From: Sepiola atlantica
Lineage: Eukaryota; Mollusca; Cephalopoda; Sepiida; Sepiolidae
DNA: 64,000 nt
Direction of reading: 5' to 3'
Assembly: GCA_963556195.1 (NCBI GenBank)
Contig: OY744517.1
Location: 79,106,935 to 79,170,934 of the forward strand
The notes beneath the pieces are model-generated. The model was given only the letters and a program-made list of their open reading frames with translations, did no database searches and was not told where the DNA came from. Below, piece by piece: positions 20,692-33,446 of this stretch; position 1 is the stretch's first letter, and each line of letters begins with the position of its first letter. The translations under genes and the position numbers were made by a program.

Positions 20692-20990
20692 AGGTGGCCG
20701 TGCTGAAGTGGATAACAACACAGACTGATGATTCTTCCCTTAAGACTAAGTTTGAATTTAGTCGGTTTCATAATTATGGCTGTTGGCAACCTGCACGTAG
20801 TCCTGCTTGTGAGTACCTAGAAAAATCGAGGAAACTAATGGCAGCAACACTATCATCAAGCCAGTCAAAAATGTTGTACCATGCCAAGACCAAAGTAATG
20901 ATCAGCGGTTTCAGCTCCCAAAGAGAGGAGAATTCCCCTGCTCAGCAACATGTAAAACGGACATTAAACCAAATATGATGATGATGATGA
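20692..20990 (+). mobile_element. tRNA-derived SINE with (ATG)n tail and RTE-like segment
   Basis: Head GGTGGCCGTGCTGAAGTGGA, ACACAGACTGATGATTC as in 46489-46640. Between 20880 and 20945 it encodes AKTKVMISG in one frame, matching AKTKVMIAG of the RTE relic at 36664-37690. It ends GGACATTAAACC..(ATG)n, a common invertebrate SINE tail. Confidence 0.7.
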
Positions 20991-21136
20991 TTGTATGAGA
21001 GTTTCATGCTATCTAAGCTTGAAATTTGCTCTTAAAGTATTGAAAGCCATTTAAAAACTCCAGCTAACAATTGCTATGAGATCGAAACATCTGATAATCG
21101 CAAAACCGTATGAAGGCCTGAATTTTGCTTTTTTCA

Positions 21137-21415
21137 CTTGAGCGGCCGAGGATGCGAAGAGACTTGATTCTGGCGTACAACATCATCAACGGAAATTTAA
21201 ATTGAGGAGTTTTTCACCCCAGCTCCAAATCAGTCTCCATTCGCACCCACAAAAAAAAGTACCACCATCACTTTCGTCTCAATAGAAAAAAAGGCAGCAT
21301 TCTCTGTCCGTGGAGGTCGTGACGACTATATACCATATTCATTTTTAAAGCAGCCTCGGACAAACATTCAGACTGTATGTGGATGTAAATATCTTCTACC
21401 TGCCTCTTTACATGG
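21137..21415 (+). mobile_element. CR1-like RT C-terminal relic, second family
   Basis: RPRMRRDLILAYNIINGNLN is followed, after frame changes, by FFTPAP-like, RTHKKKYHHHFRLN and AAFSVRGG-like segments: the R-RGDLI--Y-I--G...RR--FSVR---WN motif series of CR1-like elements. Several frameshifts. Confidence 0.65.
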
Positions 21416-21462
21416 CTTGTTGCACTTTGGTATTTTTTGACAAATAAGTTTGATTTGATATT

Positions 21463-21580
21463 AACGCTGTTGTCCTTATTTTGGTTGTTCTGTTCACACT
21501 GTTTTGGCCATTGTATCCTCCAGTCTTTTGTTGTAGACGGTAAAAACCTTCTTAGAATTTGGAACTGAATATACCATTAT
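21463..21580 (+). repeat. Copy of the 640-760 dispersed repeat
   Basis: ACACTGTTTTGGCCATTGTA and CCTCCAGTCTTTTG match the motif at 640-760 with changes. Confidence 0.5.
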
Positions 21581-21584
21581 TTAA

Positions 21585-22304
21585 TTCCATTCCTTTCAGA
21601 CATCTCAGATCAGTTACATTTTTTAAAGTTATTTCACCAGGGATTGAACTTGCTCTAAAACTTCTCTTAACCAATGTCTTCATTCCATTGCAAATTGTAT
21701 CATTTAAACGATGAGTCATATTGGTAGTGTGTGACAGTCACAAAATCGTTTGTGAGAAAAGTAGTTATTTATTTAACTTGTAATTTTTCCGTTACTTTAA
21801 TATGCTTAATATTTTACAAACTTTGTAGAAATAATTATACACTTCTTTCTTTTAGAAGTCACAAAAGAAAGAAATTAAATTTCTTGAATTAAGACATTGA
21901 TTTTTTTTTTGCCTTCAAGATTGGACCTTTTGTTATCTTACCTGAAGATTTACTCTCAGTGCCAAAGGTCATATTGTGTGATCAGTTGTTGAATTGACCG
22001 ATCAGATTGATTAAAAAAAAAAAAAATTTATAATAAAAAAAAAGCCGTTCGCGAAAAGAAAGATAAAATAAAAATGCATCCAAAATATTTTATGATTAAG
22101 AAGAGCAGGAAAACAACAGAAATATAAGAAGTCATAATTTAGATGTTGATAAAATGCTAAATTTTTTATTTCATTTTAATGTAAGAGAGGGACAAGAAGA
22201 CAAACAGTTGTAGATTTGTTGTTATAATAGTAGTAATAGTATGTCAGCTATGACTTCCAGCAGATTTATTAGGCTGGTCTTTCATCTGGACCCTACATAT
22301 ATAC

Positions 22305-22338
<34 letters not shown>

Positions 22339-22690
22339 GTATGGGGCTGCCTCAATAACTGCTGATGGACACCCGAGGCGCAACATTGACTGGAGCAGCA
22401 TAGGTGTTTCGTCAAAGTATTTCAGAATTTTTTTTTTAGTAAATCAGTGGTCATACAAGTTTTGCATGAATGACAGCTACAAGGTACTCTGCAGCAAGGG
22501 TTATTTTTTTTTGGGGGGGGGGGTATCTTAGACAACAGCCGGTTAGGCTTAGGCTGGTCGATCAGGTGACCAGTGGGTCCGTTGTAAGAACTCATGCAGT
22601 AGTACTACAATAGACTCAGAGGTCAGTCGGAATTGAGAGTGGAGTGGAGACAGATGGACAGAGAGACAAACAAAGCCACACAACTCCAGT
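21585..22690. other. No gene recognised
   Basis: AT-rich with A/T runs, a (TA)n run at 22296-22341 and a G run at 22514. Nothing else assigned. Confidence 0.5.
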
Positions 22691-22705
22691 TGGTCAGCGG
22701 TTCAA

Positions 22706-22711
22706 TTTATT
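22706..22711 (-). terminator. Candidate poly(A) signal
   Basis: AATAAA on the minus strand with a GT-rich element (GTTGTGTGGCTTTGTTTGT) 20-40 nt downstream. It would end the Go alpha transcript at about 22.68 kb. Many other AATAAA hexamers exist between here and the stop codon. Confidence 0.2.
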
Positions 22712-25260
22712 GATAGTAGTGGGGGAAGGGAGCAGCAGACAGATGCAATGAAGTAGAAAGGAGAGAGAGAGAGAGAGAGAGAGAAAAAAAGAAAGATTTT
22801 TAAAAATTTATTTATTGTTTTGTGTGGGATTGATACAAGAAATTATACTTACTGAGCAATAGAGACATACACCAACAAACAAGTCACACATACAAAACTA
22901 TAAGAAAAAAAAATGTCTTTTTTTGGGGGGGGGGGGGGGGGAGAGAGGAAAGTAAAAGGAATGAAAGTGTCACATTCAGAATAAGCATTTGTCTGCTCCC
23001 AGACGTTATTTTTCTTTTGGAATAAACGTTTTTTTTTTTCTTTTTAAATGATTATAAAAAAAATATAGATACTAATCTAAAAATTTCAGGTAGTAAAGCC
23101 TTTTTTTTTTTTTTTTTTTGTAATGCAATTTTTCATTTTTAAATAATTCAGCACATTTTTTTAAAACATTTTCTTAACACACACAATTTTTTTTTAACTT
23201 CAAATTTATTCTTAAGGTGTAGCATTGGCAAAATAATTTCAATATTAAATTAACTTAATTTCACATTTTTAAATAGTACATTTGTTTACATTATTTTTTA
23301 AAAATTATGTGAAAAATTATTGAAGCATTTCCCCTTCAATTTAAAATAATTGTGTTAATTTATATATATATATTTTTTTTCATAAAGACAATATGAAGCT
23401 ACATAATGAAATGTTGCACATATAAAACACACATTATAGCCCATACCTTTCATACATGTCTTCAAATGCGAAACATACACTGCTTAATGACAAGATGACT
23501 GCAGATAAGTAAGGTCTGCATGCTTATATAGTAGTCATTGTTTATGTGGTTTAGTAATAGAAACATAGACCTTCTCCGCCTCCTCCTCCTGTAGTGATTC
23601 ACAATAAAACAATAGAAGTACATCACAGATTTTGGTTCCCTGATCACAAACAGGTCTAAAAGTTGTTTGGTTTACTATACTACTACGAGAGAGAGAGAGA
23701 GATATAGAGAGAAAGACATCTGCAATCTGTTTTAAACCAATTATGATAAATAATTTTTATTTCTTTTATATTACCAAAATCGATTTTCAAGAAAGAATAA
23801 TATATATAAAAAAAATTAAAATGAAATAAAATCGATTTATTATTTTTTATTTTTTTAAATAAGAGATTTAAAAAAAAAAAAAAAAAAAAAAAACAGCTAA
23901 GAAAAAAGTGTTGATGTAGTGATGACATGGGAGAGGGAAGGGATTTGAAGAAAAAAAAGAAAAAGAACCCCCCCCCCCAAAAAAAAACATGTTTGTAAAG
24001 AAAGGCAAAAAGAGGGAAGAAAAGTTGATTAGTTTGCATAAATAAAACAGGCTGTGGTTGTACAACAACAATATCTTTGCCCAACAACATTACATTTACA
24101 TATATCTATCAATAAATAACTAAAAGTCAACACAAACGCTGATGCTAAATAGCATTTGAATATTGTTGGTGATTATTCTTAACTCTATTCAGATTTTAGG
24201 CTTGCTGGGGAAAGGGGGGCACTTGGTAGTCATAGAGTGCTTTATAGATAGAAGCATACTTCAAACCACCACCAATGAGTACTCAGCTGAATATCTGGCT
24301 AGCATTAATGCAGCCATATACACCATGAAATAAGCAGGAAGACCAACACTATCATGTTGGCATTTGAATTCAATTTTTTTTTACATTTTTCTTTTTTTAC
24401 AATATTTTTTTTATTCATATTTTCTTCATGAAGGAGTTGTTCCTGATCAGACAGATAATTTAAGCATTATATCTGGATGGCTGTTATTCTAATAGTTTCA
24501 AAGTTTTTATTATCCCATTCTTTTTTTTTCTTAACAGATTTATTGGCAGTAAAACCATTTAACAAGAGATTTAAATCTCTTAAAAGGAAGAAAAAAAAAA
24601 AAACGGTGAAATGTCCGTAATGTTATTTTTTGCTGCGTTTGTTTTAAAACCATATCAGCTCTTTTTTCTTCTTCTTCCAATTTTTTCTTTGAAATATAAA
24701 GAAAGTAAAAAAATGTATGCGAGAGTACATTAAAAAAAAAAACTAACTCTAAAGCATGTACCTCAGCTCATCACTGCAATTTCTCCCATGAGCTGTCATT
24801 AGATTAAAAAGAAACCGGTGTGCTAAGCGGATTTAAACCATGATAGGCCCTCCTTGGCACATTTAATTGACAACACATACATGCTCCATGCACGCATACA
24901 CATAGGAAGGGGGGGGGGGAGACATCGAGACAAAAAATTAGATGGCTGATGAATTGTGCACAACTATTGACATGGATAAAAATTAACCCCTCTCCCCCAC
25001 ACACACACACTTTATCTTTTTAATATACTTTTTGCTTAAAGTATTTTTTTTTAAATAATATAGAAAAAATCAAGTACCATTTTTTTTTCTCATTTTTATC
25101 TATTTCTTAAAATGAGGAACCTTAAAACTTCAGCATAATTTCAGCAAAATAAAACTTCAGCAAAATAATGTTAAGATTGAAAAAAACGATCCTAAAATTA
25201 GGAAAAAGTTTACAAAAAAAAAACACGGTATTTAGATGAATACAAAATATGATTGTAATT

Positions 25261-25262
<2 letters not shown>

Positions 25263-25304
<42 letters not shown>
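25263..25304. repeat. (TA)n microsatellite
   Basis: Uninterrupted TA dinucleotide run. Confidence 0.95.
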
Positions 25305-25307
<3 letters not shown>

Positions 25308-28300
25308 CATTACCAAGTTACTTTATTTATGATGGGAGAGACATCATATATAAGAGCACTAGCATGAAACTACTAGTGACCATGGAAATTTGATTCCTGT
25401 ATTTACATAGATTAAATGTGTGTGTGTAACGCCATAACAACTATGATGTCTGCATAATAAAATAATAAAGAGTCAATAGAAAATAATATCTTATTCTTAA
25501 AGCAGATGATTTTCACCGATGGTCTACTTTATAAAATAGTTAACATATGGCATCAACAAAAATGAATAAAAGGGTTGTTGTTTTTATAGTTTAGTAATGA
25601 TAGTCTGGTTTCTTCAGTTTTCTTCCCAATGTAGACACATTTTGGAAACAGATAAGTTATAAGACCTAATTGTGATTCACAGACTAATTTTTAATTAAAG
25701 TTTTTTTTTTAATAGCGCTTTTATTTTTGTACTCATCTGCTAATAAAAAATACATTTTTGTTATGCAGAAAATTAACTTTGCACTCGACAGTAAGAAATG
25801 AAAAAAAATAGTGGACAGGATAGACTTTTTTTGGGTTTTTTTTAAGAGTCAAACCCTGTTGCATTTTTATATAATTAGTTCATATCTTATTGATTCACCT
25901 TTCTTTGTTTTCTAGATAAGAAAACAAGAGGCCAACATTGTATTATTGGAATGAAATGCACAGACAAGATGGCTAAATCTGCTTAATACATGTGCAAAAA
26001 TATCTAGTCCTAAAGAAACGATGTTAGTCAGTTGTTAATATTGAGTGTGGGAAAGTAATTGCTAGAGATATTTTACATTATAGTTGAAAAAACAAAGTTT
26101 TTAGAGTCACACCCTCTAATATGATGCGAAATAGAGATTTTCAAATATTGTGTGTATAATTAGATTGCATGAAAATCTAATTTTATTGTAGGCATATTTA
26201 TGGCTGAATACATTGTGCTGTGTTTATTGTGAAAATATTAGATTTTAGAGTGACTCTTCGTAGTTGTTTTGAAATAAGACAGTGAATTGGATTAATATGC
26301 ACAAAATGGAATTGCAAGCAAGAAAGATAAAATAGAAGACAAAGTTTAGCTGCAGTGAATCACTCTTGCGGATTCAATTTGAAACACAAACTGTAACATT
26401 TTATTAAGAACTGGTTATAGTTAGTAAATTCATTCAAGTCGTGATATTATTATTATTAATAGAAATGATTTAAATAAATAAATACAATTAAATAAAATTT
26501 TCATCTCTGCCCTTTTTGGTTGATATATATTTTTTTTAATAATTGAAATACACTTAGAAAAAATAAAAAGTTTTGACCAGATTTATTTTTGATATTGAAA
26601 GATTATCTCACAATTATTTTGTTGCTCTTAGTTTAAAAAGATTTTTTTATATAGCTGTTGCTTGGAAATTAAATAGAGTCCATCTTAAAATACATCATTT
26701 GTCCTATTATTAAAAAGGCAGAAGGGTAACCACAGCAATTGTTTTAACTCGTTCATTCAATAGGAATTCATGACGTTCACAACATCCAGGAAAGAATGAA
26801 TCCTATGTGCATTTATTGAGTGCTAAACATCACATCTTACTAAATAACCTTAGTGTCAATATTCATGATTGTTTAGATTTTATTTTTATTGAACAATTTA
26901 AAAAATATATAATTAAAAGGATTAGAATGTATTTTCTTTTTTTTCGGGGGGGGGGGGAAAGGGAGCATTTTGTGCAACAAACCAAAAATGATAGCCATGA
27001 AAATGCAGCATTATGATTGACATGAAAATTTTTTAAGTGCTATCTCATGCATGCAGTATTATTTTTTAATAATAATAAAAAAAATATTAATAATCTAGAA
27101 TGAAAGTTCATTATTTTAAATTAAAAGAAAAAAAAAACAATATTATCTTTAAAAAAAAAAAAAAAAAAAAAATACTCCGAATGGAAAGATGAAAGCTTAA
27201 AAGAAATTAATGTAACTGATGTTGATCTTTGGTCGATATGAATTTAAAAGTTTTTTTTCTTCTATTATTAATATTATAATTTAATAGAGAATCGAAAGCA
27301 TTATCTCATTCTAACCAAGTTATTATTGATATCAAAAGGAAAGATTATTTTAAATTCTATCCTAAAATGAGAAAGCTCTTGTATATCACCCCTAAGCAAG
27401 CAAAACAACCAACCACTAACCAGAAGTTCGACCTGTAGCCACAGACATATCCATTTATACAACAATGTTGAGAGAAATGACTAAAATTCACCAAAAGTAA
27501 AAGGGGAAATTCAACAGTGATATTCTTTTTAATATTTAATATTTTTTACATTTTTGTTGTAATTATAATTTTTTGTTTGTTTTTGCGTTTAATTATAATA
27601 TTATTTGTGAGTCTGATACGAGAGGCTTAATCCAAATGATCTTGAATAATATGTTTAGCAGTGGCCAGGCTGAAAGTGACTGCCATTTACTCTCTCGGAT
27701 TCACAAGGCCAAGAAGATAGCAATTGATGATTATGAGAAGTAGAAAGGAAAGGAAGAGTGATTATATATATATATATAAATAAATAAAATATGTGTGTGT
27801 GTTTCTCGATGAATTTCTTCACATTTAAACAATAAAACATAGCCTTATGGAAATCATAAACGTATGTAAATTATGTGTGAATGTGGTGTTTAATATTTTG
27901 GACAGGCCTCTGTCCTTTTAAAAAAAATGTATTTCTTGATAAAAATGAATATGAAACATATGAATAGCTGGACATCAGATACATTTAAGAGTCTTTTTCT
28001 TTGCGACTTTTTCCTTATTGTTTTGTTCGGGTTTAACTATGAACAATGCATGTACTAATTATTCTTTGATAACGTTTTCATGTGTCCAACAGATTTACTT
28101 GATTTTGTATGTTTGAATTGAAAAGCAAATTTCTCTTCTTTTTAATCTATAGTCTTCAACGTATATGCATCTATTATGTTCTTATTACTGTTAAGTACAA
28201 TTTGTTCATATTTAAAATGAGCTCTTTCTCATCTACATGAATGCATATCTCCACAGAGGCTCTATTGTCACAATATATTTCTTGTGACAATCCAACATGT

Positions 28301-28481
28301 ATGGCAAGAAAAATGAATTTCAGTCCATCGTGGTAGCTGGGCTCAAATAACAACTATGTTTGCAAAAAATAACAAAAACAATGACTTTCTCACAGTAATA
28401 TATGGGTTGGAAGTTGGTCTCAAGAAAAACTGATACTGTTAGTGTTATCATTTTTCGTTATAAATTATGTAAAATTGGACA

Positions 28482-28511
<30 letters not shown>

Positions 28512-28516
<5 letters not shown>

Positions 28517-28708
28517 TATTTTTATTTACACAGACATGTACAAAATCTGCGACACTGGCATGTCGATCATATTTGGAAATATAATCTAAGATTAAGATCG
28601 GATTCTAACTCTGCCTGATGAGATCTCAGTTTATAATAACTGTTGATCGATAACATCGACATGCCAGTGTCGCAGATTTTGTACATGTCTGTAAATGAAA
28701 ATAATCAT
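28512..28708. repeat. Hairpin with 54-56-bp arms
   Basis: Arms 28512-28567 and 28655-28708 share ACATGTACAAAATCTGCGAC and ACTGGCATGTCGAT and their reverse complements with few mismatches; the spacer is about 87 bp. It lies next to a (TA)n run at 28484 and to a dispersed repeat at 28715-28790. If the Go transcript reaches here it would form double-stranded RNA. Confidence 0.9.
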
Positions 28709-28714
28709 ATATAA

Positions 28715-28790
28715 AAGCTCTATTTGATATTGAGCACTTTTTATAAACCCGGTTGAAATTCTTTGGATTACTAGCCTGTGGATGTTTTAC
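28715..28790 (-). repeat. Dispersed repeat, reverse copy of 4410-4530
   Basis: AGAGCTTTTATATATG precedes ... on the minus strand, GTTTATAAAAAGTGCTCAAT then ATCAAATAGAGCT, matching 4458-4475 closely. Confidence 0.55.
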
Positions 28791-30674
28791 CTGGATTATT
28801 ATTATTATATATATATATATGTGTGTGAGAGAGATAGATAATATAATTATTGTAACATCTAATAAATAATAAGGGTTAAGCAAATTTTCTCCAAAGATAT
28901 TTCAGAAACATTCAGCTTATTTCTCCAAATATATAGCATGAAAAATAAAACCCAACTAGGGAGAGAATAGGAGAGCAAAAGAGTTTAGTGTCAAAATTGT
29001 CCAGAAATGAAGTGTGTGAAGAAACAGAAACTCAGTCATAAACAAGTGGAGGTGTCATATAGTCTTGTGGGGTGGGGCAGGTTTTAAGTCCACAATTTTT
29101 CAACAAAATTAACAGTATCACAGAGTTGATCTTGAGAATACATAAACCACCTGCTTGATTTATACTGATGCAAGCAGATCAACATTGGTAACAGGATGTC
29201 ATTAATTCAGTTGTTCAACTGAGTAAGATAGTTGTAAGGCAGCAGTAGCTAAGTTGGGGTGGGTGGGGTTGGGGGTGGGAGATTATATAAAAATGAATAA
29301 ATAAATAAATAAAAAAAAAAAGCAGAGGGAGAGAGATAGTGAAAGTTTAAGAAAGCAACGAGGAATCTAATTAAAATTTTTTTTTTTTTTACATTGTCTA
29401 TAATTTTGAGAAAAATCCTTAATGTATATTGCTAATATATCAGACTATCTGACCCCTTTGTTGTCTTGCTGATAATGCTGTCGCTACATTTTCAGATGTG
29501 TTCACGCATTTTCTATACGAGAGTTTGTTTGTTACTCTTAAATACGTTTAAAATAGAATTTTCTTTGGTCTGTCATACTTAATCTTGAAATAGCATTTTT
29601 AGATGCGTTCATACATCTCTATAAGAGGCTGTATTCGTCAACTGATCCGTCACGCTTAAATATACAATAGCATTTTCATCGCTAAATGCACATATATAAC
29701 AGGTGCATCGTAAAAATATCAATTCTTCTTTTTTACCGATCTTCTTAAAGTGATTCGATCATGTTAAAAAAACTAATTAAAAATAGTCAAATCACCTAAA
29801 GAAAAAAACAATATTGGTCAGAACATGTTTTATTACAGGTTTTTGGCCAATATTTTTTTTTTACAACAAAAAACATTTAAATAAAAAAAATAAAAATAAA
29901 TACTATCCAAAACATAGTGAAAATATTGAGCAAGACAGACGAGCTTAACCTGACAAATTAAACTTTTTTTTATTCACTGAGTTTTAATAATGAATTCTCT
30001 GACAAGTAATATTCAATTCGACTCAGCTCTCAACTTATAAAATAAAACCCGTTTCATAGTGTGAAATTATATTACCAACAAGCTGTTCATAATTTTGAAA
30101 ATAGTAACTCCACTAAAAATATCATGCAGCAATTAAAAAAAAAATATATCCTTCTAAAATGCCTAAAATTAGTCTTGAGTTTGGCTGCTTTCGTTTTCAA
30201 GTAATTAAGAGAAATGATAGAATGGCTATTTTATTGTTTGAAAGAAAAATGGATACTTATTCCTCAGACAGACATATAATAATAATAAATAATAATAATA
30301 ATAATAGCCTTGTCCCTATATTAGTAAAACCTGTTACTCTCTATGTGAAATCATGAACTTGCCCAGACGCAAAGAAGGATTGATTCAAATAATATATGTC
30401 GGATGTTGCTAGAGATTTTCTTTTTTAGGTTTATTTTCAAGCGTAATATTTCAGGGAGTTCATATTTTGGTTTTAAGAACTTTTTTTTTTATTATAACGA
30501 TCAAAACATAAAATACGCCATACCTTGGAAAAATTTTAATTATAAAAGAGAAACATGTCTAATCTCTCTTCTATAAAATATAGCTGCATCCTCGACAGAA
30601 CAAGATATTAATAACTTGATGATGAACAAAAAAAGATAACTCAAACACAGATGAAAGGGAAATAATAATCAAAT

Positions 30675-32119
30675 AGGCTATTTTGCCGAGACCGGCAGAA
30701 TAACGACCCCTCGTTATTTTGCCGGTTCATGTTTTTGTAACCTAACTGTTACAGTTACAGTGAAGATTTCACAAGTCTATTTAACTGTCAGCTTACGAAA
30801 AAGATAATTTTTATTTCAACATTTTTCCAATAAAATAAAGAATTCTGAAGCATACTATATTTTATAATAAAAAAGTTTAAAATATTGTTTTTAATTTTGT
30901 CCTTTTTTAATGAAAAGAAAAATCACCAAAGTTTTACGTAACAAAACGAAAAAATAACTTTCATCATTTAATTTTAAATCAGACGGTGAAATAGTTACAA
31001 TGGGTAATCCTATAATTTGTAATGTTTTTGACAATAAAAATAATATGTAAATAAATTTTAATGGGCATAGAAATTCATCGCAGTTACTTAGTCTGTCATG
31101 TAAATAGTATCCAGATGATTTCTTTTGCACACGGATTTTCTCAATTTCACGAGTCATTTATGAAATTGTGAAGATTTGTGTGCAAAAAAAAAAAAAAAAA
31201 ATTAATATATTTACTCTTTGCATTAGAGACTAAGTAACTACGATGAATTTCTATGTCCATTTAAATGCATTTACGTATTGTTTTTATTGTAAAAAGAAAT
31301 TACAAATTATGTTTTTTAAGTACAAATAATTTGCTTTAAACTAATGCTGAACCCCATTTATGTCTACCTTTTTTAAATATAACTCTCTACCGGATTACCT
31401 CACAATGTTTGTAAAACAATTCAACCTTGGATTTAAATTCGTCGTTACATGTAGCAGTTGAAATTATTGACAATTACTACTGTTGTTATTTTATCGCAAG
31501 AAAAACATTCAATTTAATGAAATGATGAGAAATAGTTCTAACATTTATGTTAAAAGATAGTGAAAAATCAGTTTTGAAATTGCTGTTTAGACTTAATAAA
31601 ACTGAAATTATATAAACGTACATACTGCTAGTTGCAAAAAAAAAGTATATCTGATTCAATTTCTTTAGGGACTTATCTTTACTCATTTTAATAATCAGAT
31701 TTCTTAACACAAGTAATTTTTTTATATCAATGAATAAAAACTATTTTCTTTTCTTAAGTAACTGTGGAGTTATTTTTTTTTCTAACGCAAATTCCTCTTG
31801 TATGCTTTACAGTAAATGAAATCTGACTAAAGAATCTAATCGTCTGTAATATTTTCGTTCATTTAAATAATTTTTACTTTTAATGTTTTTGTATTAAAAG
31901 CAGATATTTCTTTCATATTCAAAAGATTAAAATAACCGACAGAAAAACAACTGATGAAAATAAATTGTTATCAAATATTTGTCCTCATTTATTTCATTAC
32001 CTTTTCTTTCACAAGGCCATAACAGTTAGGTAAAAAAAACAAAAAAAAACATAAGCCGGCAAAAGTCCCAGCAAAATAATGAGCCCCTCGTTATTTTGTT
32101 GGGACCGGCAAAATAGCCT
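30675..32119. mobile_element. 1.4-kb element with terminal inverted repeats
   Basis: Left end AGGCTATTTTGCCGAGACCG and right end GGGACCGGCAAAATAGCCT are reverse complements; pairing extends about 75-100 bp to CCTAACTGTTA (30751 / 32020). Each end also contains its own small palindrome (ATAACGACCCCTCGTTAT on the left). No transposase frame is visible and no target duplication is clear. An internal foldback lies at 31012-31310. Confidence 0.8.
31012..31310. repeat. Internal foldback, 83-bp arms
   Basis: Arms 31012-31094 and 31227-31310 share ATAATTTGTAAT, GACAATAAAAATAAT and ATAGAAATTCATCG.AGTTACTTAGTCT. Loop of about 130 bp. It sits near the middle of the element at 30675-32119. Confidence 0.85.
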
Positions 32120-32315
32120 TTTCACATAATAATACCGTGTAATTTACGCATGTTCATAATAAAGCTTTAAGCAAGGGAGATAATCAGATGAAATAGAAAG
32201 GGTCAGCAAAACTGACTAGTTTAACTATCAGCCATTATACTATGGTTATTATTACTAATATACAAGTACTGATATAGTAAGCTGTACTATGTCCAGTAAT
32301 GCATGACACATGAAG

Positions 32316-32549
32316 TCATACTTGTATATAATGGATCAAGTACACCACAGTGACTAATTCCAATAGGTATACATATACATACCGATTAGAATATGAAAAG
32401 AGCGAGCTATGAGAAAACGTACGTACTTGATCGGCAAGAGCTAACACATCTGCACGACAAATACAAGAGACTTCTTTACAATCGTATGGCCGTGAAAAAT
32501 GGCATCCCCTTTTATCCAAATAGTCCAATTTTTGGCATGGATACTCCAA
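32316..32549 (-). CDS. Unrecognised cysteine-containing open frame
   Basis: 77 codons. The first part is well mixed in composition: C-QKLDYLDKRGC-HFSRPYDC-KEVSC-IC, five cysteines in about 30 residues, then RADVLALADQ followed by GTACGT, a possible splice donor. The C-terminal part is hydrophobic. I recognise no family and see no good acceptor. Chance is the default explanation. Confidence 0.15.
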   Translation of the reverse strand: MEYPCQKLDYLDKRGCHFSRPYDCKEVSCICRADVLALADQVRTFSHSSLFSYSNRYVYVYLLELVTVVYLIHYIQV

Positions 32550-33396
32550 TAGTCATAAACTCTTAGTGCATTTTGATAACACATTTTTTGTTTATTTTAC
32601 TTTAAATTATATATATTATATGATAGCATTATGGGTTGTTTGTATCTGCAATGGACCGCAGCAGCACAAAAACGGTCACTATTTTCATGTTTGGGCGCTT
32701 TGTGAATCCATTTTTTGCAGATTCTGTTAAAATTCACTCATTGAATTTTATTTCCAAAATTCCGTAATTTATTAATGTAAAAATCATTTATAAATAAATT
32801 ATTTTAAACTTTATTTGATTTTATGAATATTAGATTTCTGAAGCAGCAGCAGCAGCCACACATCAAAATAGTGACCGTTGTATAAAAACTACTTGTTTGT
32901 TAGTTCAAAGAGTTTATCACCGTTGGAGTAATGGCTACAAAAAAAAAAGAAAGAAAATAATAATAACGCACTTTCTTCACAGTGGTGTAACTGTAAAGAA
33001 TTACCAGATATAATTATAGCCAAACTTCATTGAATGCAACAAAGCATTCAAGATATTTCCAAAATATCATTTTTTTTTTTTTTTTTTTTTTTTTCACTTC
33101 CGGTTTTTCTTTGATTGATATTTATTTAATTTAAAAAAAAAAATGTTATGCCTATTCTGGCATCTCTTATTTGAATTAATAATCCCATTTCAACTTTTAA
33201 TGAAAACAAAACAAAAAGAAATATATATAAATAAGGAAAAGTTGAAGTTAAAGGACCAAAACAATTGTAATATTCCCAGGACATCACATAATAAAATAAT
33301 TATTTATTAATAAATTAGATTTTATGAATCCCTAGGATGTATTAAATACTGCAGATAAAATCAGGCTCAATGGTTAACATGTTATGTTAAGCAGAG

Positions 33397-33446
33397 CTTT
33401 CATATATATATATATATATATATATAGATATAATATATATATATAT
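33397..33446. repeat. (TA)n microsatellite
   Basis: TA runs interrupted by AGATATAA. Confidence 0.9.
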
